Part shown: positions 35,063 through 44,162 of the stretch, piece after piece
How positions within the stretch are numbered: the stretch's first letter is position 1
How the letters are laid out: the number at the start of each line of letters is the position of its first letter
Source of the DNA: Priestia endophytica DSM 13796
GTDB taxonomy: Bacteria; Bacillota; Bacilli; Bacillales; Bacillaceae_H
Direction of reading: 5' to 3'
Length of the DNA stretch: 64,000 bases
Assembly: GCF_900115845.1 (NCBI RefSeq)
Contig: NZ_FOXX01000001.1
Location: 1 to 64,000, forward strand
Program-made: the position numbers and the translations under genes
The notes under the pieces: model-generated
What the model was told of the DNA's origin: nothing
Seen by the model: the letters and a program-made list of their open reading frames with translations, nothing else
Databases searched by the model: none

Positions 35063-35259
35063 ATGTACATTGATAGTAATGTTAAGCATACATTTACGTT
35101 TACACCTTCATTTTCTTTATTTATTACATGTGATTCAGAAGAAGAAATTAATCGACTTTATGAGAATTTAACGGATGCGGTGGAGTCCTAATGCCGTTAG
35201 CTAATCATGGATTTAGTAAAAAGTTTGGCGTTTCTTGGCAACTTAATCTACCAAATTAA
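35063..35259 (+). pseudogene. PhnB-like VOC protein remnant
   Basis: Frame 1 reads MYIDSNVKHTFTFTPSFSLF, ITCDSEEEINRLYENLTDAVES and stops; after a one-base shift the sequence reads VLMPLANHGFSKKFGVSWQLNLPN and stops at 35259. Together they match the C-terminal half of PhnB/3-demethylubiquinone-methyltransferase-like VOC proteins. The usual segment between KKFG and VSWQ (FGWVQDKFG) is shortened, consistent with a deletion between short direct repeats. The N-terminal half is missing, so the gene is not functional. Confidence 0.75.
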
Positions 35260-35426
35260 AATGATGATACACGTTTCTTTTTGTATAGGAGCATTTTCTT
35301 GAATGAAATAAAAGGTATTATTTGTTAGGTGATCGAAGTTAATGCAGAAGATGTTATTTTATTTAGCGTTGGAACGTACTACTCCGTATTAAGAAGAAAA
35401 AAATTATAAAGAAAGTGGGAGATCAA

Positions 35427-35960
35427 TTGGATACAAAAGAGATATTGAAGCGATTCGAACAGGTGGTTACATACTATATTGAAGAGTTAAGTAACTATTC
35501 GCTAGATGAGTTTACGAGGAAGCCTTCTGAGGATGAATGGTCATTAGGACAAATGTACAATCATTTAATAAAGTGCACTCTTGATCTTCATTTGAAAGCA
35601 ATTGAGCAATGTGCTAATGGCAATGCTTCCGATGGCGGTAAAAAAACAGAAATAGGCGAATCAATTTTCAAAGAAGGAACGTTTCCTCCAATCAGAGTAA
35701 AAGGTCCAGATACACCAGATTTCACACCGCCAAATCCTACGGGAAAAGAAGAAGTAAAGGAAGGACTTCTTCAAACCAATGAGAAAATGCGGGAGATCGA
35801 AAGAAAGCTCTCTGATATCCCGGCCAGCCAAAAAGTTCAGCACCGGGCAATGGGATATTTAAATGCAGAGGAATATTTTCAGCTAATTGACATGCATTTC
35901 CGGCACCACTTACGGCAAAAAGAGCGTATCGATCAGTTTCTTTCAAAAGTAAGTATGTAA
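35427..35960 (+). CDS. DinB-family protein
   Basis: A 177-residue four-helix-bundle protein of the DinB/YfiT superfamily. It starts MDTKEILKRFEQVVTYYIEE and contains DEWSLGQMYNHLIKCTLDLH, with the first metal-site histidine, and LIDMHFRHHLRQKERID, with the others. These proteins are metal-binding and often thiol-transferase related; function here is unknown. TTG at 35427 is preferred since GGGAG lies 7 nt before it; GTG at 35415 has no such site. Confidence 0.85.
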   Translation: MDTKEILKRFEQVVTYYIEELSNYSLDEFTRKPSEDEWSLGQMYNHLIKCTLDLHLKAIEQCANGNASDGGKKTEIGESIFKEGTFPPIRVKGPDTPDFTPPNPTGKEEVKEGLLQTNEKMREIERKLSDIPASQKVQHRAMGYLNAEEYFQLIDMHFRHHLRQKERIDQFLSKVSM

Positions 35961-35999
35961 TGTATATAAGGTGTCATTACACATTGAGCAATCCATAAA

Positions 36000-36034
36000 A
36001 GAAGCCCTTGATACTCTTCGTATCAAGGGCTTCT
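36000..36034 (-). terminator. Terminator of glnA (probably bidirectional)
   Basis: AGAAGCCCTTGATAC (36000-36014) and GTATCAAGGGCTTCT (36020-36034) form a perfect 15-bp stem with a 5-nt loop, between the convergent DinB and glnA stops. A T-rich stretch follows on the minus strand. Confidence 0.85.
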
Positions 36035-36051
36035 ATCACTTTATTAATCTC

Positions 36052-37386
36052 TTAATAAAGCGTCATATATTGGTCACGTTCCCATGGATGTACTTGCGTA
36101 CGGAACATATCCCACTCGATTTCTTTCGCTTCGATGAAGTGTTCGAATAGATGTTTTCCTAGGGCATTAACCATTACTTCGTTTGATTTAAGCTCTTCAA
36201 GCGCTGCAGCAAGTGTTGCTGGAAGGTCTGAGATGCCTTCTTGTTCACGCTCTGGCTTGTTCATAACGTAGATGTTGCGGTCGATTGGTTTTGGCGGAGT
36301 TAGTTTGTTTTTAATTCCGTCAAGACCTGCTGCAAGCATAACAGCGATTGCTAAGTATGGGTTTGCTGCAGGGTCAACGCTACGTACTTCAACACGTGTG
36401 CTAAGACCGCGTGATGCTGGGATACGGATTAACGGGCTGCGGTTTTGTGCAGACCAAGCAACATAACATGGTGCTTCATATCCAGGTACAAGACGTTTGT
36501 ATGAGTTAACTGTTGGGTTTGTTACAGCTGTAAAGCTTGTTGCGTGCTTCACAATTCCTGCGATAAACTGACGAGCTGTTTCGCTTAGCTGAAGGTCAGC
36601 GTCTTTATCGAAGAATGAGTTTTCTCCATTGTTAAATAGAGATAAGTTGCAGTGCATACCAGATCCGTTAACACCGAAAAGTGGTTTTGGCATGAATGTT
36701 GCATGAAGTCCGTGTTTGCGTGCGATTGTTTTGACAACAAGCTTGAACGTTTGGATGTCATCGCATGCTCTTAGGGCATTTGCATATTTGAAGTCGATTT
36801 CGTGCTGACCAGGAGCAACCTCATGGTGAGATGCTTCAACCTCAAAGCCCATTTCTTCAAGCTCAAGCACGATATCACGACGGCAGTTTTCACCTAAGTC
36901 TGTTGGTGCTAGGTCAAAATATCCGCCTTTATCGTTTAGTTCAAGAGTTGGCTCTCCCTTTTCATCTAACTTGAATAAGAAGAATTCTGGCTCAGGTCCA
37001 AGATTGAAATCTGTGAAGCCTAGTTCTTCCATCTCTTTTAAGATGCGCTTCAAGTTGTTACGAGGGTCCCCTTCGAATGGAGTGCCGTCTGGATTGTAGA
37101 TGTCACAAATAAGACGAGCTACTTTTCCTTTTTCAGACGTCCATGGGAAAACTACCCATGTGTCAAGATCCGGATATAAGTACATATCAGATTCTTCAAT
37201 ACGAACAAATCCTTCAATTGAAGATCCGTCGAACATCATTTTGTTATCAAGTGCTTTTTCAAGCTGACTTGAAGGAATTTCAACGTTTTTGATCGTTCCT
37301 AGGATATCCGTAAACTGCAAGCGGATATATTTTACGTTCTCTTCGTTCGCCATTTTGAAAATGTCTTCTTTTGTGTACTTTGCCAT
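36052..37386 (-). CDS. glnA: Glutamine synthetase, type I
   Basis: A 444-residue type I-alpha glutamine synthetase making glutamine from glutamate, ammonia and [64 protein letters not shown] (the ATP and glutamate motifs) and [13 protein letters not shown] are all present. It lacks the adenylylation tail region seen in type I-beta enzymes. ATG at 37386 (MAKYTKED) is chosen, with GGAGG 7 nt upstream. It is downstream of glnR in the usual glnRA operon. Confidence 0.97.
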   Translation of the reverse strand: MAKYTKEDIFKMANEENVKYIRLQFTDILGTIKNVEIPSSQLEKALDNKMMFDGSSIEGFVRIEESDMYLYPDLDTWVVFPWTSEKGKVARLICDIYNPDGTPFEGDPRNNLKRILKEMEELGFTDFNLGPEPEFFLFKLDEKGEPTLELNDKGGYFDLAPTDLGENCRRDIVLELEEMGFEVEASHHEVAPGQHEIDFKYANALRACDDIQTFKLVVKTIARKHGLHATFMPKPLFGVNGSGMHCNLSLFNNGENSFFDKDADLQLSETARQFIAGIVKHATSFTAVTNPTVNSYKRLVPGYEAPCYVAWSAQNRSPLIRIPASRGLSTRVEVRSVDPAANPYLAIAVMLAAGLDGIKNKLTPPKPIDRNIYVMNKPEREQEGISDLPATLAAALEELKSNEVMVNALGKHLFEHFIEAKEIEWDMFRTQVHPWERDQYMTLY

Positions 37387-37460
37387 CATTTATCCTCCCC
37401 TGAATAACTAAAACTAGTAATTTATTTAGAATACTTCAAAATGAAGTAACCCTTACATTA

Positions 37461-37862
37461 TTAATGGAAAAAGCGTGACATATCCCCTTGATTTAACGCT
37501 GTGCGGTTTTGTCTTCCCGCTTGATGCGTAATTTCAGAACGCCATAGTTTGCGAAGTTCTTCTTCGCTCATCTCTTGGTCTGGCGTCTTTACTTCTGTTT
37601 TTGTATACTTGCCTTTTTCCTTTTGAACTTCGAAAATTTGCTTGATTCCAGCTAAATTGACGCCTCTTTCAATTAGTTCCTTGATTTCAAGAAGCTTATC
37701 AACGTCGTTAAATGTGAAAAGACGTCGATTTCCTTCTGTTCTCGCAGGAGCAATAAGATCGTGTTCCTCATAGTAACGAACTTGCCTTGCTGAAAGTTCT
37801 GTCAATTTCATAACGATACTCATTGGAAATAAAGGCATGTTTCGACGAATGTTATCACCCAT
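37461..37862 (-). CDS. glnR: MerR-family nitrogen repressor GlnR
   Basis: A 133-residue regulator. The MerR winged helix is at the N-terminus ([32 protein letters not shown]). The C-terminal tail ([28 protein letters not shown]) is the GlnR/TnrA-type region by which glutamine synthetase modulates DNA binding. It represses its own glnRA operon when nitrogen is ample. Two candidate operators overlap its promoter. AAGGAGG precedes the ATG. Confidence 0.96.
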   Translation of the reverse strand: MGDNIRRNMPLFPMSIVMKLTELSARQVRYYEEHDLIAPARTEGNRRLFTFNDVDKLLEIKELIERGVNLAGIKQIFEVQKEKGKYTKTEVKTPDQEMSEEELRKLWRSEITHQAGRQNRTALNQGDMSRFFH

Positions 37863-37892
37863 ATTTCGTTCCTCCTTTACTTAACTACCCTT

Positions 37893-37943
37893 ATTGTAGA
37901 ACATGTGAATTCCTGTGTCAATTATATGTTAGTTTTTCTAACA
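37893..37943 (-). promoter_or_regulatory. glnRA promoter with tandem GlnR operators
   Basis: Minus strand TTGACA (37921-37916) N17 TACAAT (37898-37893) is a near-consensus sigma-A promoter. A perfect GlnR/TnrA palindrome, TGTTAG-N5-CTAACA, lies at 37927-37943 upstream of the -35. A weaker copy (TGTGAATTCCTGTGTCA, 37904-37920) overlaps the -35 and spacer, 23 bp away. This is the same two-operator plan as B. subtilis glnRA. Confidence 0.85.
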
Positions 37944-37976
37944 TTATTTTTTATGAATTTTCAGACGAGCTATTAT

Positions 37977-38018
37977 TCCCCTTTGTTCTAGAGCCCTAGA
38001 GCCGCTAAGAACAAAGGG
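37977..38018 (-). terminator. Hairpin between ynbB and glnR
   Basis: CCCTTTGTTCT and AGAACAAAGGG can pair over 11 bp around an approximately 19-nt loop, located 66 bp after the ynbB stop. No T run follows, so termination is uncertain. Confidence 0.4.
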
Positions 38019-38083
38019 TCTTCATAAGCAATGCACGTTATTTTTCTTTTGGATATGTTGACTAAATCTTTTTTATGAAAGCG

Positions 38084-39352
38084 TTACAGAGCTAACAATT
38101 CTTTTTCGATTAACGACGTTACAGCGGAGAGAATCGCAATCTTGACGTGCTCATATGTTAGTCCGCCTTGTACATATGCTACAAATGGAGGACGAATCGG
38201 TCCGTCCGCCGTTAATTCAAGGCTTGCTCCTTGGATGAACGTACCTGCTGCCATAATCACGTCATCTTCATAGCCAGGCATATAGCTTGGGTACGGGGTA
38301 ACGTGTGAATTAATTGGTGAAGCATATTGAATGGCTTGGCAAAAGGCAACCATTTTATCTCGCTCATCAAACTGAACAGATTGAATAAGATCTGTGCGGC
38401 TTTCATGCCATTTTGGGCTTGTATTCATGCCAAGACGTTCTAGAAGTGCAGATGTAAAAATCGCTCCTTTTAATGCTTGCGCAACAGTGTGCGGTGCCAT
38501 AAAGAAGCCTTGATACATTTCTTGAAGGCTGTATAGGGATGCCCCTGCTTCACTGCCAAGTCCTGGTGCTGTCATACGGTATGAGCAAAGCTCAACAAGG
38601 TCACCACGACCTGCAATATAGCCGCCGATTTTCGCCAAACCTCCGCCAGGGTTTTTAATAAGCGAGCCTGCCATAAGATCTGCTCCAACGTGTGAAGGCT
38701 CCATTGTTTCAACAAATTCGCCGTAACAGTTATCAACAAAAACAATAACGTCTGGATTAATGCTTTTGACGAAAGTAATCATTTCCCGAATTTGGTCAAC
38801 AGTAAACGATGGACGAATGCCATACCCTTTTGAACGCTGAATGCCGATCATTTTCGTATGTTCATTCATGCTTTCTTTTACAGCTTCAAAATCTACATTT
38901 CCGTCTTCCCCTATCGGAACGGCATGATAACCAATGTTAAAGTCTTTTAACGAACCAATGCCTTCTTTGCCTCTGATGCCAACAATTTCTTCAAGCGTAT
39001 CATACGGCTTTCCTGTGATATATAAAAGCTCGTCCCCTGGGCGAAGCACGCCAAATAGTGCCGTTGAAATGGCGTGCGTCCCTGAAATGATTTGCGGACG
39101 TACAAGAGATGCATCTGTTCCGAACACGTCAGCATAAACGCGTTCAAGCGCATCTCTTCCAATATCGTCATAGCCATATCCTGTTGATGGCGTAAAGTGC
39201 ACGTCGCCAATTTGGTGCTCACGGAAACTTTTTAACACGCGATGCTGGTTGTATTGAGCAACTAGATCTACTTCCTCGTGTCTTTCCTTAATGAGTGATT
39301 CTACTTCTTCTGCAATGCGTGCTAATTTTGTTCCGTACAACTTTTCTAACAT
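38084..39352 (-). CDS. ynbB: YnbB-like PLP enzyme (methionine gamma-lyase family, former aluminium resistance protein)
   Basis: A 422-residue PLP-dependent fold type I protein. FTPSTGYGYDDIGRDALERVYA, RPQIISGTHAISTALFG and VDNCYGEFVETMEPSHVGADLMAGSLIKNPGGGLAKIGGYIAG, in which SLIKN holds the cofactor lysine, define the family. In B. subtilis ynbB sits between hflX (ynbA) and glnR, exactly as here. Activity in vivo is not established; some members are annotated as cystathionine-beta-lyase-like. Confidence 0.93.
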   Translation of the reverse strand: MLEKLYGTKLARIAEEVESLIKERHEEVDLVAQYNQHRVLKSFREHQIGDVHFTPSTGYGYDDIGRDALERVYADVFGTDASLVRPQIISGTHAISTALFGVLRPGDELLYITGKPYDTLEEIVGIRGKEGIGSLKDFNIGYHAVPIGEDGNVDFEAVKESMNEHTKMIGIQRSKGYGIRPSFTVDQIREMITFVKSINPDVIVFVDNCYGEFVETMEPSHVGADLMAGSLIKNPGGGLAKIGGYIAGRGDLVELCSYRMTAPGLGSEAGASLYSLQEMYQGFFMAPHTVAQALKGAIFTSALLERLGMNTSPKWHESRTDLIQSVQFDERDKMVAFCQAIQYASPINSHVTPYPSYMPGYEDDVIMAAGTFIQGASLELTADGPIRPPFVAYVQGGLTYEHVKIAILSAVTSLIEKELLAL

Positions 39353-39353
39353 A

Positions 39354-40616
39354 TTACTTTTCTCGCTCCCTCAATGATTCATACAGCGGATGTGTTTTTG
39401 CGATATAGCCGCTGCATTCATATACTTCTTTTTCTTCATTAAAATGAAAACCTTCCAAAATGCTGTCGCGTTTTAGGGTTGACAGCCACTCCCCTTCGCT
39501 TGGCGAAAGCTCTACATTGTAGTGCTCCATTGAGGATTTGATAAGATCGCTTGTTTTTACTTTAAGCTCTTCAATATCCTTAGCATCAAGCGCTGAGATT
39601 AATAAGGACTCTGTTGTAGACGGGATAAATTCTGGATCCACTTCATCCTTCTTATTATAAACGGTTAACATCGGTACGTCTGTAACATTTAATTCTTCAA
39701 GCAGCTTATGTACCGTTTTTTCGTGTGTTGTGTAATCCGGATTTGAGCTGTCAACAACATGTAAGATAAAATCGGCTTCTGTTACTTCTTCAAGCGTGGA
39801 ACGGAAAGCAGCAACAAGCGTTGTTGGCAAGTCTTGAATAAATCCAACTGTATCTGTTAATAAAATATCAAGCCCTGATGGAAGCTGCGTTTTGCGCGTT
39901 AGCGGATCAAGCGTTGCAAAAAGCTGGTTCTCCTCAAATGTCCCTGCATTTGTCAACTTGTTAAAAAGCGTTGACTTCCCTGCGTTTGTATAGCCAACAA
40001 GCGACACTTGAATCGACTGATTTTCCTTACGACGCGCTCTGTAGCGTTTGCGGTGTTCTACAACTGTTTTCAGCTGCTGTTTTAAATCATGAATTCTGCC
40101 GCGAATGTGACGGCGGTCTGTTTCAAGCTTTGTTTCCCCAGGTCCGCGCGTTCCGATTCCGGCTCCAAGACGAGATAAATTCACGCCTTGCCCTGACAAG
40201 CGAGGTAATAAATAGTTGAGCTGTGCAAGCTCAACTTGCAGGTGTCCTTCTTTCGTTGCGGCGCGCTGTGCAAAGATATCTAAAATAAGCTGCGTTCTGT
40301 CAATAATCCGAACGCTGAGCATGTCTGTTAAGTTACGAAGCTGACTTGGTGAAAGCTCATCATTGAATACAACAAGCTCAGGCTCTGTTTCTTCAACAGC
40401 TGCGAGCAGTTCTTCAAGCTTTCCTTTTCCAATATATGTAGCAGGATGGATTCGTTCACGCTTTTGCGTTAGTGTCAAAATCACTTCTCCACCAGCCGTT
40501 TCTGTTAACGACTCGAGCTCATCTAACGAATGGCCGAAGCGAACTTCGTCATCTCCTGGAAGCTGACAACCAACAAGTACTGTTTTTTCCTTTTCATTTC
40601 GTTGTAAAGTATGCAA
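39354..40616 (-). CDS. hflX: Ribosome-associated GTPase HflX
   Basis: A 420-residue GTPase. The HflX N-terminal domain has HPATYIGKGKLEEL and VVFNDELSPSQLRNL, followed by GAGIGTRGPGETKLETDRR, the family signature. The G domain has G1 GYTNAGKST, G3 DTVGFIQDLP and G4 NKKDE. HflX binds the 50S subunit and helps rescue or split stressed ribosomes. It ends 1 bp before ynbB, indicating an operon. The start is TTG at 40616. Confidence 0.95.
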   Translation of the reverse strand: MHTLQRNEKEKTVLVGCQLPGDDEVRFGHSLDELESLTETAGGEVILTLTQKRERIHPATYIGKGKLEELLAAVEETEPELVVFNDELSPSQLRNLTDMLSVRIIDRTQLILDIFAQRAATKEGHLQVELAQLNYLLPRLSGQGVNLSRLGAGIGTRGPGETKLETDRRHIRGRIHDLKQQLKTVVEHRKRYRARRKENQSIQVSLVGYTNAGKSTLFNKLTNAGTFEENQLFATLDPLTRKTQLPSGLDILLTDTVGFIQDLPTTLVAAFRSTLEEVTEADFILHVVDSSNPDYTTHEKTVHKLLEELNVTDVPMLTVYNKKDEVDPEFIPSTTESLLISALDAKDIEELKVKTSDLIKSSMEHYNVELSPSEGEWLSTLKRDSILEGFHFNEEKEVYECSGYIAKTHPLYESLREREK

Positions 40617-40801
40617 ACTTTTTCCTACTTTCTTCTCATATATTCACCTAATTGCTAAATCAATCCTATCATAGCAAAAAGGTGTGGAGGTTTACAAAAT
40701 TTTTAAAGGTTTTATTTTAAATTACCCGATATCCTCTTGAATAAATAGAGAAATCGGCATACAATTTGAATGATTTCGTATTTATGGGGGTTGAGTTTGG
40801 C

Positions 40802-41422
40802 GTGACGTGGGAAGTGTTAAGCATCATTGGAACAATTGCGTTTGCAATCAGCGGCGCGATTATCGCCATGGAAGAAGAATATGATATTTTAGGTGTTTAT
40901 ATTTTAGGGATTGTCACTGCATTTGGTGGAGGTGCCATCCGAAACGTGCTAATCGGCGTTCCGGTTTCCGCTCTTTGGGATCAAAGCATGTATTTCCACA
41001 TTGCGCTTATTTCAATTACACTGGTCTTTTTATTTCCTAATCATTTATTAAAGCACTGGCGCAAGTGGGGAAACTTAACGGACGCGATTGGGCTTGCGGC
41101 ATTTGCCATTCAAGGCGCGCTTTATGCAACAGAGATGAACCACCCTCTTAGCGCCGTTATCGTAGCAGCTGTTTTAACAGGCTGTGGCGGCGGACTTGTG
41201 CGTGACTTGCTTGCAAGACGAAAGCCGCTTGTACTGCACGATGAGATTTATGCGGTGTGGGCTGTGATGGCCGCGCTTTTCATCGGGCTTAACATTGCAA
41301 CAACGCCCATCAGCCTCTATGTTCTTCTTGTGGGAATTGTTGGGCTTCGGATGTGCTCTCTTTTTTATAAATGGCGCTTGCCTTTCAGATCACTTCGCCA
41401 AGAAAGAGGAACAGAAATGTAA
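40802..41422 (+). CDS. TRIC-family (UPF0126) membrane cation channel protein
   Basis: A 206-residue protein with about seven membrane helices in two repeated halves. The duplicated motif is FGGGAIRNVLIGVPVSALWD (first half) and GCGGGLVRDLLARRKPLVL (second half), typical of bacterial trimeric intracellular cation channel homologues. GTG at 40802 is chosen because a G-rich site lies about 11 nt upstream; in-frame starts at 40766 and 40784 lack ribosome sites. It is convergent with spoVK. Its physiological ion is unknown. Confidence 0.85.
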   Translation: MTWEVLSIIGTIAFAISGAIIAMEEEYDILGVYILGIVTAFGGGAIRNVLIGVPVSALWDQSMYFHIALISITLVFLFPNHLLKHWRKWGNLTDAIGLAAFAIQGALYATEMNHPLSAVIVAAVLTGCGGGLVRDLLARRKPLVLHDEIYAVWAVMAALFIGLNIATTPISLYVLLVGIVGLRMCSLFYKWRLPFRSLRQERGTEM

Positions 41423-41424
41423 AG

Positions 41425-41450
41425 AAGGTGTCGTCTCAAAACGACACCTT
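41425..41450. terminator. Bidirectional terminator overlapping the spoVK 3-prime end
   Basis: AAGGTGTCGT and ACGACACCTT form a 10-bp stem with a 6-nt loop, followed by TTTT on the + strand. The last codons and stop of spoVK (41436) lie inside the stem. Confidence 0.82.
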
Positions 41451-42395
41451 TTCTCCGTCTGCTAAAATTAAATCAATGCTTTTTAACGTCATCAGTTCTT
41501 CACGATCGAACTTGTTTGCAGAGAGAAGCCGCATTGCTTGTGAACGGATTGACTTCTCAATCACGTTCCTTACATAGCGTCCGTTGCTGAAAGCTTGAAG
41601 GCTTGACTGTCCTGTTATGTCGTTTAAATGCTGACGAAGTTTATACAGCGCTTCTTTTGTCAGCTCGTATTGACGTTCTTTTAACATTTTATCCGCAATT
41701 TGCAAAAGCTCACTTACTGTATAATCTTTAAAATCAATCACAAGTGGAAATCTCGATTTTAAGCCTGGATTCAGCATTAAGAAGTTATCCATCTCGCGGG
41801 AATATCCCGCTAAGATCAGCACAAACTCTTGGTGCCTATCTTCCATATGTTTTACAAGCGTGTCGATCGCTTCTTTTCCAAAGTCTTTCTCTCCGCCTCG
41901 GCCAAGTGAATAAGCTTCATCAATAAATAAAATGCCGCCCATCGCTTTTTTTATGAGATCACGCGTCTTTTGCGCCGTATGTCCGATATATTCCCCAACT
42001 AAATCTGCCCGCTCTGCTTCAATTAAATGCCCTTTTGAGAGCACCTTCATTTCAAGAAACAGTTTGGCTAGAAGTCTCGCAACTGTTGTTTTCCCTGTGC
42101 CTGGATTTCCTTTAAACATCATATGAAGCGCCTGTTTTTCAGCTTTCAAACCGATTTCTTCGCGCCTTTTGCTAACGTAAAGCCATGCGTACACTTCTTT
42201 CACAATCCGCTTCATTTCGTCCATACCAACAAGCTTTCCCATCTCTCTTTCAATATCGCGAAGTGCTTCATGTTTGACCTCTTGCTTTACAACAGGGATA
42301 AAGGAGGAAGTTTGAGTTCCATGTGTTTTTTGTGTTTCATTATTTAAAACGATGTTAATTTGACCGTTATTTTTTAGCGTAACTGGTCTCTCCAA
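41436..42395 (-). CDS. spoVK: Stage V sporulation protein K (AAA+ ATPase)
   Basis: A 319-residue AAA+ protein of the CbxX/CfqX type. Walker A GNPGTGKT is at residues 96-103, Walker B ILFIDEAYSLGRGG near 155, and sensor/arginine-finger region LNPGLKSRFPLVIDF near 205. SpoVK is required late in spore formation; its client is unknown. TTG at 42395 follows GAGGTG. Its place next to hflX-ynbB-glnRA matches B. subtilis gene order apart from the inserted TRIC gene. Confidence 0.94.
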   Translation of the reverse strand: MERPVTLKNNGQINIVLNNETQKTHGTQTSSFIPVVKQEVKHEALRDIEREMGKLVGMDEMKRIVKEVYAWLYVSKRREEIGLKAEKQALHMMFKGNPGTGKTTVARLLAKLFLEMKVLSKGHLIEAERADLVGEYIGHTAQKTRDLIKKAMGGILFIDEAYSLGRGGEKDFGKEAIDTLVKHMEDRHQEFVLILAGYSREMDNFLMLNPGLKSRFPLVIDFKDYTVSELLQIADKMLKERQYELTKEALYKLRQHLNDITGQSSLQAFSNGRYVRNVIEKSIRSQAMRLLSANKFDREELMTLKSIDLILADGEKVSF

Positions 42396-42566
42396 GAACG
42401 TTCACCTCTTTACTTCTTGTGCTGATTCTCACATCTTCAAAAAACCTCTCTTTCTTTCACTTTATGTTAAAAGAAAAAAATCCATGTTAAAAATCTAAGG
42501 TTGTTTAGAAATTTGTTAATGTGGGAATAACCTTTTTAGAGAAAATGCTTTCAAGGTGTGAAAGGA

Positions 42567-42749
42567 ATGTCAAATATGAATAAAGTGAAACAAAAAGCGG
42601 CAGAAGACCGCAAAAATCAACTGATTACAAAACTATTAAACGTTGGATTATATAAAAAGTATGGAAAACATCTTTACGAGTTTTCTCTTCAAGAACTTGA
42701 AAAAGAGTATCTCAAACAAACAAAACAAAAAATAATCTCTCGCACATAA
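42567..42749 (+). CDS. Small basic protein, possibly Fur-regulated basic protein (FbpA-like)
   Basis: A 60-residue basic protein. NQLITKLLNVGLYKKYGKHLYEFSLQELEKEY resembles the short FbpA-type domain of Fur-regulated basic proteins, as I recall it. AAGGTG lies 8 nt before ATG 42567; ATG at 42576 is an alternative. I see no convincing Fur box upstream, so iron control is not supported here. Divergent from spoVK and convergent with hfq. Confidence 0.6.
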   Translation: MSNMNKVKQKAAEDRKNQLITKLLNVGLYKKYGKHLYEFSLQELEKEYLKQTKQKIISRT

Positions 42750-42753
42750 ATAG

Positions 42754-42787
42754 AAAAAGAGGCAACCTCAGGGTGAGGTTGCCTCTT
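42754..42787. terminator. Bidirectional terminator, small basic gene and hfq
   Basis: AAAAGAGGCAACCTCA and TGAGGTTGCCTCTTTT pair perfectly around GGG, with A and T runs outside both arms. It lies between the convergent stops. Confidence 0.92.
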
Positions 42788-42819
42788 TTATGTAAAACAC
42801 AGGCATGAACGCCTTGTAT

Positions 42820-43044
42820 TTATTCAAATTCCATTGAAACAGGTTTGTTTGGCGCAAACGTCGAGATCGCATGCTTATAGATAAGCTGCTGTTTGCCTTC
42901 CGTTTCTAATAAAACGGTAAAATTATCGAACCCTTTCACAAGGCCGCGAAGTTGAAAACCGTTTAGTAGGAATACTGTTACAAATACGTTGTCTTTGCGA
43001 AGCTGATTCAAAAATTGATCTTGAATGTTGATTGACTGTTTCAT
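42820..43044 (-). CDS. hfq: RNA chaperone Hfq
   Basis: A 74-residue Sm-like protein. The Sm1 motif is [22 protein letters not shown] and the Sm2 motif IYKHAISTF (YKHAI is diagnostic). It forms a hexameric ring that binds small and messenger RNA. The C-terminal tail is short, as in Gram-positive bacteria. AGGAGG precedes the ATG. miaA lies 50 bp upstream in the same direction, the usual miaA-hfq pair. Confidence 0.97.
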   Translation of the reverse strand: MKQSINIQDQFLNQLRKDNVFVTVFLLNGFQLRGLVKGFDNFTVLLETEGKQQLIYKHAISTFAPNKPVSMEFE

Positions 43045-43094
43045 GATATTGCCTCCTCTTTATCTCTATAAGCTAACTATTTCTCGATTATATC

Positions 43095-44027
43095 CTATTT
43101 TCCTTCTATATAAGCAAAAATTTCAGCAAACTTTTCAGAAGGACGAGCATCTGTCATGTCAAACCACTGAATAGGCAAGCGATTGCGGAACCATGTGAGC
43201 TGACGTTTCGCATACCGTCTTGAATTACGCTTTAAGAGCTCAACAGCTTCATCTAAGCTTGTGCGCCCTTCCGCAAAATCGTACAGCTCTTTATAGCCGA
43301 TTGCTTGAACAGACTGCGCCTCCTTATTAATTCCTCTTCCAATTAAATCTGAAACCTCTTTTAAAAGTCCCTTACTCATCATCCTATCAACGCGCTCGTT
43401 GATTCTCGCATATAGCTTCTCTCTCTCCATCGTAAGTCCAATAAAGACTGCATCATAAAGAAGCTCATGCTTTTCTTCGTCAACATGCTCACTAAACGGC
43501 GTTCCTGTTGTTTCGTATACTTCAAGCGCGCGAATCACCCGTCTTGTGTTATTCATATGAATGCGCTCTGCACTTAGTGGATCCACTTTTTGGAGCTCAT
43601 TGTGAAGCACTTCTGCTCCATCAAGTTCTAGGCGCTCCTCTAGACGCGTACGAACCGTACTATTTGCTTTTTCTTTTGTAAACTCGTAGTCGTAAAGTGC
43701 CGCTTGAATGTAAAGCCCTGTTCCGCCTACAATCATCGGCAGCTTTCCTCTACTTGTAATATCGCACATTTTTTCGCGCACAAGCTTTTGGAACTCGGCA
43801 ACAGAGAAACTTTCGTCCGGATCCTTAATGTCAATAAGATGATGCACAACACCATCCATCTCTGCTTCCGTAATTTTCGCTGTGCCAATATCCATTCCTC
43901 GGTAAATTTGCATCGAGTCTCCTGATATAATCTCAGCGTTCAGCTTTTTTGCGAGCTTTATGCTTAGCTCGGTTTTTCCAACGGCCGTTGGACCGATAAT
44001 TACGACCACTTTTTCTTTCGTTGTCAA
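43095..44027 (-). CDS. miaA: tRNA dimethylallyltransferase MiaA
   Basis: A 310-residue enzyme that adds dimethylallyl to A37 of tRNAs reading UNN codons. The P-loop GPTAVGKTELS is near residue 12, then SGDSMQIYRGMDIGTAK, VGGTGLYI and YAKRQLTWFRN, all diagnostic. TTG at 44027 gives the usual MTTKEKVVVIIGPTAVGKT start; an in-frame ATG at 44093 would add 22 residues not typical of the family. Alternative start choice is uncertain, function is not. Confidence 0.94.
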   Translation of the reverse strand: MTTKEKVVVIIGPTAVGKTELSIKLAKKLNAEIISGDSMQIYRGMDIGTAKITEAEMDGVVHHLIDIKDPDESFSVAEFQKLVREKMCDITSRGKLPMIVGGTGLYIQAALYDYEFTKEKANSTVRTRLEERLELDGAEVLHNELQKVDPLSAERIHMNNTRRVIRALEVYETTGTPFSEHVDEEKHELLYDAVFIGLTMEREKLYARINERVDRMMSKGLLKEVSDLIGRGINKEAQSVQAIGYKELYDFAEGRTSLDEAVELLKRNSRRYAKRQLTWFRNRLPIQWFDMTDARPSEKFAEIFAYIEGK

Positions 44028-44162
44028 ACTCTCACCACTTTTCTGTTCTTCAACCCTTATATCCAATATGACAAGATTTATACGTATATTCACGTTTTTT
44101 GTCTCATTTTGTATTCTACGCGGAACGCTCCCCTATATTCAAGAGCCGTTTAGTCCTAAGAG

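Noticed and set aside
42100-42340. Several + strand frames antisense to spoVK, hflX, qoxB and glnA
   Set aside because: They mirror conserved genes on the other strand, have no ribosome sites and no domain content.
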